Shown here in pieces: positions 1 through 8,500 of a DNA stretch of 64,000 nt; the first letter of the stretch is position 1; the number at the start of each line of letters is the position of its first letter. The notes below the pieces were generated by a model. That model saw nothing but the letters and a program-made list of their open reading frames with translations. It was not told the origin of the DNA and did not search any database. Source of the stretch: Niastella sp. (lineage in GTDB: Bacteria > Bacteroidota > Bacteroidia > Chitinophagales > Chitinophagaceae); NCBI GenBank assembly GCA_016710595.1, contig JADJVM010000008.1:930001-994000 (forward strand), given 5' to 3'. The position numbers and the translations under genes are program-made.

Positions 1-2
1 AA

Positions 3-503
3 AGTTTTACAGAACTTAAAAAAAGCCTGACTTCACAAATAAACCGAAGTGTTTGGCAAAATATCGGGGGTCAGTTGATGCAAAAAAAATCAGTAGATAA
101 ATTAAAGAAATCAATTAAAGAAGGTCAAATTGATAACTGGGATGCGCTGCACCAATATTATCAGGATATGGGCAATTTATATGAAAAGGATAAACTTCAA
201 CATGCCTATACCAGTTATTTAGAATTAAAAAATATTACAGGTACACAATTTACTGCTTCCAGTTTAAAAAATGTTTTAAAAAACACGCTGCGGATTAAAG
301 AATGGATGTGCAAAAATATATTAGAATCACGTGCAAAAGATTATACCAATCCTTTCAGGAAGATGGTGTATGATAATAACGAAGAAATGAACCAGGTTGT
401 AGGCCGCTTAGAAGACAATAGTTTTATACAGCACCAGTTTGCATTATTACAACAGATGAAAGATGAGGTAAAACAAATCTTTGGGAAATTTAAACTGGAT
501 TAA
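3..503 (+). CDS. DUF4954 family protein, C-terminal part (cut by window edge)
   Basis: The reading frame is open from the left edge to the TAA at 501-503, so this is the last ~166 residues of a longer gene. The start lies outside the window; the ATG at 78 is internal. The visible part has a motif reading VWQNIGGQL followed by a helical, charged tail with a KDKLQHAY segment. I recognise this as the C-terminus of DUF4954 proteins, large Bacteroidota proteins with a left-handed beta-helix of nucleotidyl/acyltransferase type. The function is not established. pdxJ begins 9 bp after the stop on the same strand, so co-transcription is likely. The family call is from memory of the tail only. Confidence 0.6.
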   Translation, partial: SFTELKKSLTSQINRSVWQNIGGQLMQKKSVDKLKKSIKEGQIDNWDALHQYYQDMGNLYEKDKLQHAYTSYLELKNITGTQFTASSLKNVLKNTLRIKEWMCKNILESRAKDYTNPFRKMVYDNNEEMNQVVGRLEDNSFIQHQFALLQQMKDEVKQIFGKFKLD

Positions 504-512
504 AACATCAAC

Positions 513-1232
513 ATGACAAAGCTTTCAGTTAATATCAATAAACTGGCCACGCTTCGCAATGCAAGGGGGCACAATAACCCTGACATTATACAGGCTGCCA
601 AAGACATTGAAGCCTTTGGGGCAGAGGGCATCACGGTGCATCCACGGCCAGATGAAAGGCATATCCGTTATGAAGATGTATATGCGCTTAAGAAAGTTAT
701 AAAAACCGAATTTAATATAGAAGGCAACCCCACCGAAGAAAGTTTTGTGAAACTGGTACTCGAAAATAAACCTACCCAGGTAACCCTTGTACCCGATGCA
801 AAAGGGCAAATCACCAGCAACCATGGCTGGAATACGATTGAGCATGCAGGTTATTTAAAAGAGATCATCTCCGTATTTAAAAATGCGAACATCCGGGTTT
901 CTATTTTTGTAGATCCTGTGGTAGAAATGGTGGAGGCAGCAAAGGCCACGGGCACCCACCGGGTGGAATTATACACTGAAGCCTATGCCAGCGAATACAT
1001 AAAAAATCATAAAGAAGTAGCCATTCTTCCTTATACTTTAGCAGCAAAAAAAGCCAATGAATTAGGGCTTGGCATCAATGCCGGCCACGACCTGGATTTA
1101 CAAAACCTCAGGTTTTTTAAATCAAAAATTGAAGGTCTGCTGGAAGTTTCTATTGGTCATGCTTTAATATGCGATGCCATTTACCTAGGGTTGGAAAATA
1201 CAGTGCAATTATACAAACGTTGCCTTCAGTAA
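513..1232 (+). CDS. pdxJ: Pyridoxine 5'-phosphate synthase PdxJ
   Basis: PdxJ condenses 1-deoxyxylulose 5-phosphate with 3-amino-2-oxopropyl phosphate to form pyridoxine 5'-phosphate, the last ring-forming step of the DXP-dependent vitamin B6 pathway in the cytosol. The 239-residue length is normal. Diagnostic segments are visible: LSVNINKLATLRNARG at the N-terminus, GAEGITVHPRPDERHI (about residues 37-52), a central VTLVPD, and GINAGHDL plus SIGHALI near the C-terminus, which form the phosphate-binding part of the TIM barrel. It follows the DUF4954 gene by 9 bp. Its TAA directly abuts the stop of the convergent exonuclease gene with no base between. PLP made here serves, for example, the cysteine desulfurase at 54.1 kb. 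Confidence 0.96.
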   Translation: MTKLSVNINKLATLRNARGHNNPDIIQAAKDIEAFGAEGITVHPRPDERHIRYEDVYALKKVIKTEFNIEGNPTEESFVKLVLENKPTQVTLVPDAKGQITSNHGWNTIEHAGYLKEIISVFKNANIRVSIFVDPVVEMVEAAKATGTHRVELYTEAYASEYIKNHKEVAILPYTLAAKKANELGLGINAGHDLDLQNLRFFKSKIEGLLEVSIGHALICDAIYLGLENTVQLYKRCLQ

Positions 1233-1952
1233 TCATGCTACATACTCCACTTCCTCCGGGTGCAATATCGGTTTGCCTTTTAACCGTAAAAAAATATTAC
1301 CCACTGTTACCACATCTTTTTGGCAGTACACTGCTATCCGTGGCAAATCATTTTGAACCCAATATACTTCTCCCACCATGCTTCCATCAATATCATCTTT
1401 AGGTGAAGGAACATTCAATGCTGCAGCTAATAATTTTAAAGAAGTAAAATGTTTATAATCACCAAAGCGCCAATATTGAAAAGTATCAACTAAATTGGTT
1501 TCCCATGGTTTCATATTTTGAAAATCTAAAAACCTGGGAATGGGTATATTATTAATAAGCAGGCGGCGGCAAATAAAAGGAATATCAAACTCTTTAATAT
1601 TATGGCCTGCAAAACACCATTTACTATTATGGCTTTCTATTTTAACCATGGTAGATAGGAAATCTTCCAGAATTTTCTTCTCATCATGACCATAAAAAGA
1701 TTTTACCCGCATTCTCAATTGGGGCTCTTTCATAAAATAACCCATACTGATGCATACGATCTTACTAAACTCAGCCATCACGCCTGCCCTTTCTTTATAG
1801 AAATCAGCAGCATTCTTATCTTCAGGCAAAATGCGCATGGTCTTATCAGTCCATAAATGTTGCCAGTATTCTTCCAGTTCAGAAAATGAAGATTTTTCTG
1901 ATACGGTTTCAATATCAATAATGATTATATCTTCTGTACGGATATGCATCAT
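1233..1952 (-). CDS. Predicted 3'-5' exonuclease, PolB-type DnaQ-like fold
   Basis: This 239-residue protein has the three exonuclease motifs of the DEDD superfamily. Motif I is DIET with D13 and E15. Motif II is the AGHNIKEFD segment in the middle. Motif III is YCQKD, with Y209 and D213 in the YxxxD spacing. The arrangement matches stand-alone proteins related to the proofreading domain of DNA polymerase B. Such enzymes remove nucleotides from 3' ends using two metal ions; the cellular substrate of this group is not known to me. It is tail-to-tail with pdxJ, with no intervening base. No polymerase domain is attached and no partner is adjacent. Confidence 0.85.
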   Translation of the reverse strand: MMHIRTEDIIIIDIETVSEKSSFSELEEYWQHLWTDKTMRILPEDKNAADFYKERAGVMAEFSKIVCISMGYFMKEPQLRMRVKSFYGHDEKKILEDFLSTMVKIESHNSKWCFAGHNIKEFDIPFICRRLLINNIPIPRFLDFQNMKPWETNLVDTFQYWRFGDYKHFTSLKLLAAALNVPSPKDDIDGSMVGEVYWVQNDLPRIAVYCQKDVVTVGNIFLRLKGKPILHPEEVEYVA

Positions 1953-2013
1953 AACATCTTTTTATTACCGTTAAAATACAACTATTTATTTAATGAATTA
2001 CTTCTTTTAGCTT

Positions 2014-2640
2014 CTACAAAGTAAACCCCACAAAAATTTGAATGGCTTCGCTCTTCCATTTTTGAAGATCATCAATAGCATTTATATTGGTTAGTCCCAC
2101 TTTGTAGCGAGCCCCCAAATTTACCAATGGGAGTTGTATCCATAACCCACCTATAGCACTCCACTCTGCTTTTTTATATACATTTCCCTGGTATTGCAAA
2201 CTATCCAGGGTTTCTTTTAACAGGGAGCCATAAGATGGCCCTATTTGTAATTTAATTCTTTTGGAAGGTCCAATATTTACATTTAAAAACACCGGGATTT
2301 CAAGATAATTTAGTTTACCGCTTCGTTGGCTTCCATCATAAAAAATATCTTCGTAAATATCATTTGGGTCTTTGCTGAATGATGAAGCAGACTGCACAAA
2401 GTTCACTTCGGGTTGTATTCCAAATCTTTTGGTAATATTAAACTGTAAAAAAGCCCCCAATTGATAATTGTAGTGAAACCCTGAAGTGTAGCTTACACCA
2501 ATGATCCTGTTCACATTCACTCCGGCTTTTGCGCCAAATCTAAAAAAGTTTTCATGATCCATTTTTAACAGGTTGCGTTGGGCATCGGCGCCCCATACAA
2601 ACCCTATAAAAAAAAAGCAAAAAAGATAATATTTATACAT
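2014..2640 (-). CDS. PorT-like outer-membrane beta-barrel protein
   Basis: This 208-residue protein starts with a hydrophobic signal peptide (MYKYYLFCFFFIGFVWGADAQ, cleavage probably after ADAQ). The rest alternates hydrophobic and polar residues as in an 8-10 strand barrel, beginning with FRFGAKAGVN and ending in a phenylalanine-containing last strand (FVGFTL). The GAKAGVN opening and IQPEVNFVQ segment are typical of the PorT/OMP_b-brl family of Bacteroidota. The precise role is unknown; PorT itself belongs to the type IX secretion machinery, but most family members are uncharacterised. A paralogue sits at 15291-15872 with a very similar C-terminal block (GLTN-N-ID--KWKS). Downstream are the convergent exonuclease and pdxJ. 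Confidence 0.75.
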   Translation of the reverse strand: MYKYYLFCFFFIGFVWGADAQRNLLKMDHENFFRFGAKAGVNVNRIIGVSYTSGFHYNYQLGAFLQFNITKRFGIQPEVNFVQSASSFSKDPNDIYEDIFYDGSQRSGKLNYLEIPVFLNVNIGPSKRIKLQIGPSYGSLLKETLDSLQYQGNVYKKAEWSAIGGLWIQLPLVNLGARYKVGLTNINAIDDLQKWKSEAIQIFVGFTL

Positions 2641-2959
2641 TGAAGGTATGTTTTAAGCAAACCAAAAATAACAAACAATGCTTTAACCCTGTCTAAAGTA
2701 CAAAAAATGATTAACCCTTTCCCCTAAAGGAAATGCATAAAAAAAGCCTGTTTTAAAAAAACAAGCTTTCTAAAGAAAATGTTCAAGAAAATTAAAACGT
2801 ATTAATACAACATAATTTTGCTTGCACTGTAAAAAATAGGTGTTTTCACAGGTGCTAACGGCTTGAACAGTTTTACTTTCATTTGAACCCATGATCTGCT
2901 AATAAGACGTATCATGTTGCAAAAAAATTCCAGCATTTCAAAATATTTTTACAAAAAAT
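2641..2959. other. Intergenic stretch without a recognised gene
   Basis: This AT-rich spacer lies between the fusA terminator and the PorT-like gene. The only structure noted is an imperfect inverted repeat at 2743-2769 (AAAGCCTG / CAAGCTTT with one mismatch). On the minus strand it would be followed by a T-run, so it may be a weak second terminator behind fusA. No coding remnant and no TAnnTTTG box in either orientation stood out. Confidence 0.4.
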
Positions 2960-2990
2960 AAATGCCCCATTTTTTAATAATGAGGCATTT
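2952..2990 (-). terminator. Probable intrinsic terminator of fusA
   Basis: An inverted repeat of AAATGCC-CAT / ATG-GGCATTT (one mismatch, about 10 bp) spans 2960-2990. On the minus strand it is followed by a T-rich run (ATTTTTTG). It begins 30 bp after the fusA stop codon, as expected for the end of a monocistronic fusA mRNA. Confidence 0.65.
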
Positions 2991-3019
2991 AAGTATTCGC
3001 TTATTAAAAGCCGGTATCC

Positions 3020-5173
3020 TTAATCTTCTACTTTTAGTTTACCTTTTTGTTTTGCCATTACTTCTTCTGCAATATTACTTGGTGCAGGTGCATAATGACT
3101 GAACTCCATGGTAGAGGTAGCTCGTCCACTGGATAATGAACGTAATTGGGTTACATATCCAAACATTTCGCTCAAAGGCACTTTTGCTTTGATAACCTGT
3201 AAATTGGCACGGCTATCCATACCTTCCAGCATACCCCGCCTACGGTTCAAGTCACCAGTTACATCACCCATATATTGATCTGGCGTTAATACCTCTACTT
3301 TCATAATAGGTTCCAGTAATACAGGTTTAGCTTTTTTACCCGCTTCACGAAAACCTTGCTTAGCACAAAGTTCAAAGCTCATGGCATCAGAATCCACCTG
3401 GTGGAAACTACCATCTTTCACGGTTACTTTCATGCTTTCCATTGGGTAAGCAGCTAAAACACCGGTAGTCATAGCAGTATCAAAACCTTTTTGAATGGCG
3501 GGTACAAATTCTTTAGGAATAGAACCACCAAATAAAGCATTCACAAACTGGAAGTTTTTCTTACCTTCTGATTCTTTCAGGAATTCTACATCAGCAGGCC
3601 CAATCTCAAAAATGATATCGGCAAACTTACCCCGGCCACCTGTTTGTTTTTTCAAAATTTCACGATGTTCAATGGTATTTTGGAATGCTTCTTTATAAGC
3701 AACCTGTGGTGCGCCCTGGTTCACTTCTACTTTAAATTCACGACGCAAACGGTCAATGATAATTTCAAGGTGAAGCTCACCCATACCTCTTAAAATGGTT
3801 TGGCCTGTATCTTCATCTGTATTCACACGTAACGTAGGATCTTCTTCTACTAATTTAGCTATTGCCATACCCATTTTATCTACATCCACCTGTGTTTTTG
3901 GTTCTATCGCAATGGCAATAACCGGTTCCGGAATAAACATATTTTCCAGGGTTATCGGATGGTCTTCATCACAAAGGGTATCACCTGTTTTAATTTCTTT
4001 AAATCCTACGGCGGCGCCAATATCACCCGCTTCAATAAAGTCAATTGGGTTTTGCTTATTCGCAAACATTTTCATGATACGGCTGATCCTTTCCTTTTTT
4101 CCACTTCTTACATTCAAAACATAAGAACCTGCATCTAAATGACCGCTATAGCAACGAAAGAAAGCCAAACGGCCAACAAACGGATCGGTCATAATTTTAA
4201 ATGCCAATGCAGCAAATGGTTCTTTTGCATCGGGCTTACGGCTAATGGTTTCACCGGTATCGGGATCCAGGCCTTCAATCGCTTCAATATCTACGGGGCT
4301 TGGCAGGTAACGGCAAACTGCATCCAATGCTGTTTGTACACCTTTATTTTTAAATGATGAGCCGCACATCATTGGTACGATGCTTAAATCAATGGTTGCT
4401 TTCCGAATGGCTTCATGCATTTCTGCTTCTGTAATAGTATCCGGGTTTTCAAAGAATTTTTCCATCAACATATCGTCATATTCAGCAACAGCTTCTACTA
4501 ACGCAGCCCTCCAATGGTTTACATCTTCTACCATATCTGCAGGCACTTCTATTTCATCAAAAGTCATCCCTTCTGTTTCCATGTGCCAGATAATTCCTTT
4601 GTTCTTAATTAAATCTACCACTCCGGTAAAATTATCTTCTGCACCAATAGGTAATTGTAACGGAACGGCTTTAGCACCCAGCATTTCTTTTACTTGTTTC
4701 ACTACGTTTAAAAAGTCAGCGCCCGCCCGGTCCATTTTATTTACAAAACCAATTCGGGGAACTTTATAACGGTTCGCCTGGCGCCATACCGTTTCACTCT
4801 GAGGTTCTACCCCATCTACAGCGCTAAACAATGCGATCAAACCATCTAACACCCGCATACTTCTTTCTACTTCTACCGTAAAGTCCACGTGACCCGGTGT
4901 ATCAATAATGTTGAATGAATATTTTTTTGTTTCAGGAATCGCTTTCCCTTTATCTGTTGGGAAATTCCATTGGCAGCTAACTGCTGCAGAGGTAATAGTA
5001 ATACCCCTTTCTTTTTCCTGTTCCATCCAGTCAGTAGTTGCAGCGCCTTCGTGCACCTCCCCGGTTTTATGAATCATACCAGTGTAACGTAAAATACGTT
5101 CGGTGGTAGTGGTTTTACCGGCATCAATATGAGCAGCAATTCCAAAATTTCGTTGATAACGTAAATCTGCCAT
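3020..5173 (-). CDS. fusA: Translation elongation factor G
   Basis: EF-G is the GTPase that moves tRNAs and mRNA through the ribosome and, with RRF, splits post-termination ribosomes. The 717-residue product has all GTPase motifs: HIDAGKT (15-21), the switch region with RGITIT (57-62), DTPGH (91-95) and NKMD (145-148). These are followed by domains II-V, with GRGKFAD and a C-terminal FGYVTQLRS block. The GTP-binding residues are intact, so this is the canonical factor and not the GTPase-dead EF-G paralogue known from Bacteroides. In many bacteria fusA lies between rpsG and rpsJ. Here it stands alone, 32 kb from rpsJ, with its own promoter, a leader of about 255 nt and a terminator. Confidence 0.97.
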   Translation of the reverse strand: MADLRYQRNFGIAAHIDAGKTTTTERILRYTGMIHKTGEVHEGAATTDWMEQEKERGITITSAAVSCQWNFPTDKGKAIPETKKYSFNIIDTPGHVDFTVEVERSMRVLDGLIALFSAVDGVEPQSETVWRQANRYKVPRIGFVNKMDRAGADFLNVVKQVKEMLGAKAVPLQLPIGAEDNFTGVVDLIKNKGIIWHMETEGMTFDEIEVPADMVEDVNHWRAALVEAVAEYDDMLMEKFFENPDTITEAEMHEAIRKATIDLSIVPMMCGSSFKNKGVQTALDAVCRYLPSPVDIEAIEGLDPDTGETISRKPDAKEPFAALAFKIMTDPFVGRLAFFRCYSGHLDAGSYVLNVRSGKKERISRIMKMFANKQNPIDFIEAGDIGAAVGFKEIKTGDTLCDEDHPITLENMFIPEPVIAIAIEPKTQVDVDKMGMAIAKLVEEDPTLRVNTDEDTGQTILRGMGELHLEIIIDRLRREFKVEVNQGAPQVAYKEAFQNTIEHREILKKQTGGRGKFADIIFEIGPADVEFLKESEGKKNFQFVNALFGGSIPKEFVPAIQKGFDTAMTTGVLAAYPMESMKVTVKDGSFHQVDSDAMSFELCAKQGFREAGKKAKPVLLEPIMKVEVLTPDQYMGDVTGDLNRRRGMLEGMDSRANLQVIKAKVPLSEMFGYVTQLRSLSSGRATSTMEFSHYAPAPSNIAEEVMAKQKGKLKVED

Positions 5174-5430
5174 CGTTTTTTATTTAATATTTAAAATTTA
5201 AAATGTTTATCCAGGATTACTCCTGTTTGTTTTTTTGTTTTGGGGGTCAGCATTTGAATCTTTATTTTGCTTCATTGGCGTCGCACTCTTGTACAGTGTA
5301 CCGCTGCTGAACTTGCAAGGTTTTACCCAATTACCGGTATGTGGCCGGCCAGGTATATGTATTGTAGTTATGCTGCTCTCATAATATGCTAAATTGCCGT
5401 ACTGCCATCTTGTATGCACGGGCATTTAGC
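5174..5430 (-). other. Long, apparently structured 5' leader of fusA
   Basis: A TACCTTTG -7 box at 5435-5442 places the transcript start near 5428-5430, about 255 nt before the fusA ATG. The first 43 nt can fold into a hairpin: GCTAAAT (5424-5430) pairs with ATTTAGC (5388-5394), extended inward by CCGT/ACGG across a 2x2 internal loop. Further inside are the self-complementary segments TGGCCGGCCA and GTACACTGTAC. A 72-codon frame (5207-5425) starts at an ATG about 4 nt from the predicted RNA end. It has no recognisable family, so I treat it as chance or at most a leader peptide. The last 30 nt before fusA are AT-rich and unstructured. Confidence 0.45.
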
Positions 5431-5434
5431 GGCG

Positions 5435-5442
5435 CAAAGGTA
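5435..5442 (-). promoter_or_regulatory. fusA promoter, -7 box TACCTTTG
   Basis: TACCTTTG matches the Bacteroidota sigma-A -7 consensus TAnnTTTG on the minus strand. A clear TTG at the expected -33 distance is not visible, so the call rests on the -7 box and its position upstream of fusA. Confidence 0.55.
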
Positions 5443-5513
5443 TGAAAATACAGTAAAAAAAAGGCCCTGTTCATAAAAAAATTTTGACATACAAATAGTT
5501 CATTCTCAACAAT

Positions 5514-5540
5514 AAAAAAAGGCTGCCCGGTTGGGCAGCC
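5514..5540 (-). terminator. Intrinsic terminator of the metalloprotease gene
   Basis: A perfect 8-bp stem, GGCTGCCC (5521-5528) with GGGCAGCC (5533-5540), closes a 4-nt loop. On the minus strand it is followed directly by seven T residues. It starts 22 bp after the stop of the 1502-residue metalloprotease gene. This is the cleanest terminator in the window. Confidence 0.9.
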
Positions 5541-5561
5541 TTGTATTAATGAATCATTTAC

Positions 5562-8500
5562 TTATTTTTTAAACACTTTACCTGCGCCCAGTTTCTTACC
5601 ATTGGCATCTTTTACTTCTACCATATAGGTTCCTGCGCTTAGGTTACTAATATCTACATCCATCCGTCCATAAGGGCCTGTTACATTGTATTTTTTAGAC
5701 CAAACCCTTTGACCGGTTGATGAGTAAACATTTACAAAACGATCAGCAGATACAGCATTATTTACCTTATTATAAAACCTCACTATAAACTGTCCTTTTG
5801 TGGGGTTTGGATAAATAAATACTAAATTACTACCCACTGCCTTTAAAGTTACTTCGTTCGTAGTTGTGCTGCAACCTGTGGTTAGGTTGGTTACTACGGC
5901 ACTGTAGCTTCCAAAGTCATCCCCATTTAAGTCAACAGATGAACCGCTAAATGCAGGCCATGGTTGCCCTTCTTTGATCCAGCTATAACCGTAATTACCC
6001 ATTGCCGGTGCCACGGTTACATATAAACCTGCACGGATATATGGATTAATTACATTACCCGAAGCAAGTGTTAATACTGCACTTGGGGTTTGGTTTACAG
6101 TTAATGAAGCTATATCAGAAATTACGGCACCGCATGGTACACCCGATACGATAACCCGGTAACGATAACCATTTTGCATGATACCCAGGTGAGTAAATGA
6201 AATACTGGTTCCAGTTGCATTAGCTATATTCACAAATGGCCCGTTATTGATACTTACCTGCCATTGGTAGGTAATGGTAGAGCCGGTGGCTGCTACACTA
6301 AAACTTACATCTTCTCCTGTACATCTCACAGCGCTTTGCGGTTGGCTGGTAATATTTACCGGTGTATTTACCTGTAAGGTGGCTACCGAAGAGTTAAAGG
6401 CTGCTGAACAAGTACCGGATAATTGAACACGGTATTTATAACCATTCATAGCTGCTGTTAATCCGGTAAGGTTTAGTGTGGAAGATGTGGCGCCAATTAC
6501 ATTCGTCCACAAAGTACCATTGATACTTACCTGCCATTGGTAGCTTACCGCAGTTCCGGAAGCAGTTACTGAAAAACTAGCAGTATTTGCAGGCAAACAC
6601 ACAGAAGCATCTACTGGCTGAGCAGATACAACCACCGGTGTATTTACAGTTAAGTTTACACAATTAGATGTAACAGCTCCGCAAGCACCTGTTACAATTA
6701 CATGGTATGCACCCGCATTGCTCACCTGTGCAGAAGCAAGATTATATGAAGCTGAAGTAGCTCCTGTGATATCGCTAAATGAACCAGTACAACTGGTAGC
6801 ATATTGCCATTGGTAACTTAAGCCGGTACCGTTAGCTGCTGCGGTAAAGCTTGCAGCGTTTGTTGCACAAACCGTTGCATCTGATGGTTGTGTACCAAAA
6901 CTTACAGGTGTATTTACCGTAAGTGTAGCTGCATTCGATACAATTGGAACAGGGGTACAACTATATACAAGTGCATGATATTGATTATTATTCATACCTG
7001 CTGTTACATTACTTAAAGATAAAGTAGCAGCAGTAGCGCCTGTTACATCGGTCCAGGTAGTACCGCCATCGGTGCTTACCTGCCATTGGTAAGTTAAATT
7101 AGTACCAGTAGCAGCTACCGTAAAGCTGGCATTCGCACCTACACATAAAATTGTAGAAGTGGGTTGGCTTGTAATACTGGAAGCGTTTCCTACCGTAAGT
7201 GTAGCGGTTGATGAGGTAGTAGCTGTAACAGAACAAGTACCCGTTACATTTACACGATATTGATAACCATCCATACCATTCGCAACAGAAGCAATATTAT
7301 AAGTAGCAGATGTTGCACCCACAATATCTGTCCAGGTAGCTCCTGCATCTGTGCTTTGTTGCCATTGATAAGTAAGCCCTGCGCCGGAAGCAGTTACACT
7401 AAAGCTGGCAGCAGAACCTGCACATTGCAGTACATTTTGTGGTTGAGCACTTATTACTGGTGAAAGGCTTACCGTTAAAGTAGCTGCTGCAGAAGTAACA
7501 GTTCCGCATTGGCCATTTATTATTACATGGTATTGATTGTTATTGAGCGCCGATGTGGCTCCTGTAATGGTATAACTGCTGGTAGTTGCCCCGGCAATAT
7601 CACTCCAGCTTACACCCCCATTGGTACTTACCTGCCATTGATAGCTGGTAACTGCCGCACCTGAAGTTACTACACTAAAGCTTACATTATTTCCTTCGCA
7701 AATACCCTGGCTTGCAGGCGCTGTTTGGATGGTAGGCGCTGCACCCGGTTGTACTACAAAAGGTACCAACACAGTTTGGTTTGATGCGCCTGCAATACCA
7801 TTTAAAGATATATTATAAGTACCGGGAACCAATGTATTTACGCCAGTTAATGTTACGGTTGCGCTGCTACCCGGTGTTAACGGGTTAGGCGTTACTGAAG
7901 CTGTAGTTCCGGAAGGCGCCCCACTTACTGTTAAATTAATGGGTGTGGTGAATCCACCTGATGCAACGGTAGCAACCGTACTGTTTGCATTGGCACCGCC
8001 TCCACAACTAACGTTTACTGCTGCAGGTGTGGTAAATGTGAATCCACTAGGAGGTAATGTAATAGAAAAATTGGCATCAGAAATATCAAAGAAAATATTT
8101 CCAACAGATTCAATTTTTACACGGGCAGTAGTGGTAATGGTTCCGGGTAAAGTAACCACTTCTGAACCATCATTGGTTGTATTAGCTGCCAATGTGGTTG
8201 GGAAAGTCAACCCACCATCGGTAGATAATAAAATATTTACATTACTGCAACTAACCGGTGCGGCTGTAGTATTGGCAACATCCCAGGTAATGGTTTGTGA
8301 TGAACCTGCAAACCATGAAACTGGCGTGTTGGGTGATGTAACTTTAAATGGCCCTGAAGCAGCGTTTACAGTTACCACCACATCAGTATAGGCAGTTTGG
8401 CCTACACTTACCGGGGGCGCAGAAATATAAGGACTATTGTCTCTCACCGTCAGTCTAAAATTTAAAGTACGGCCTATTGAACTCAATGCCTCGATACTGG

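Noticed and set aside
3020..5173. Possibility that this is the GTPase-dead EF-G paralogue of Bacteroides
   Set aside because: All GTP-binding motifs (HIDAGKT, DTPGH, NKMD) are intact and the sequence follows canonical EF-G.
6095..7745. Regularly spaced repeats that might suggest a CRISPR-like array
   Set aside because: The units are in frame, about 270 bp long and encode Ig-like domains; there are no short identical repeats with unique spacers.
7939..8391. 150-codon plus-strand frame opposite the metalloprotease
   Set aside because: It is antisense to a gene with clear domains; the low-complexity composition follows from the repeats on the other strand.
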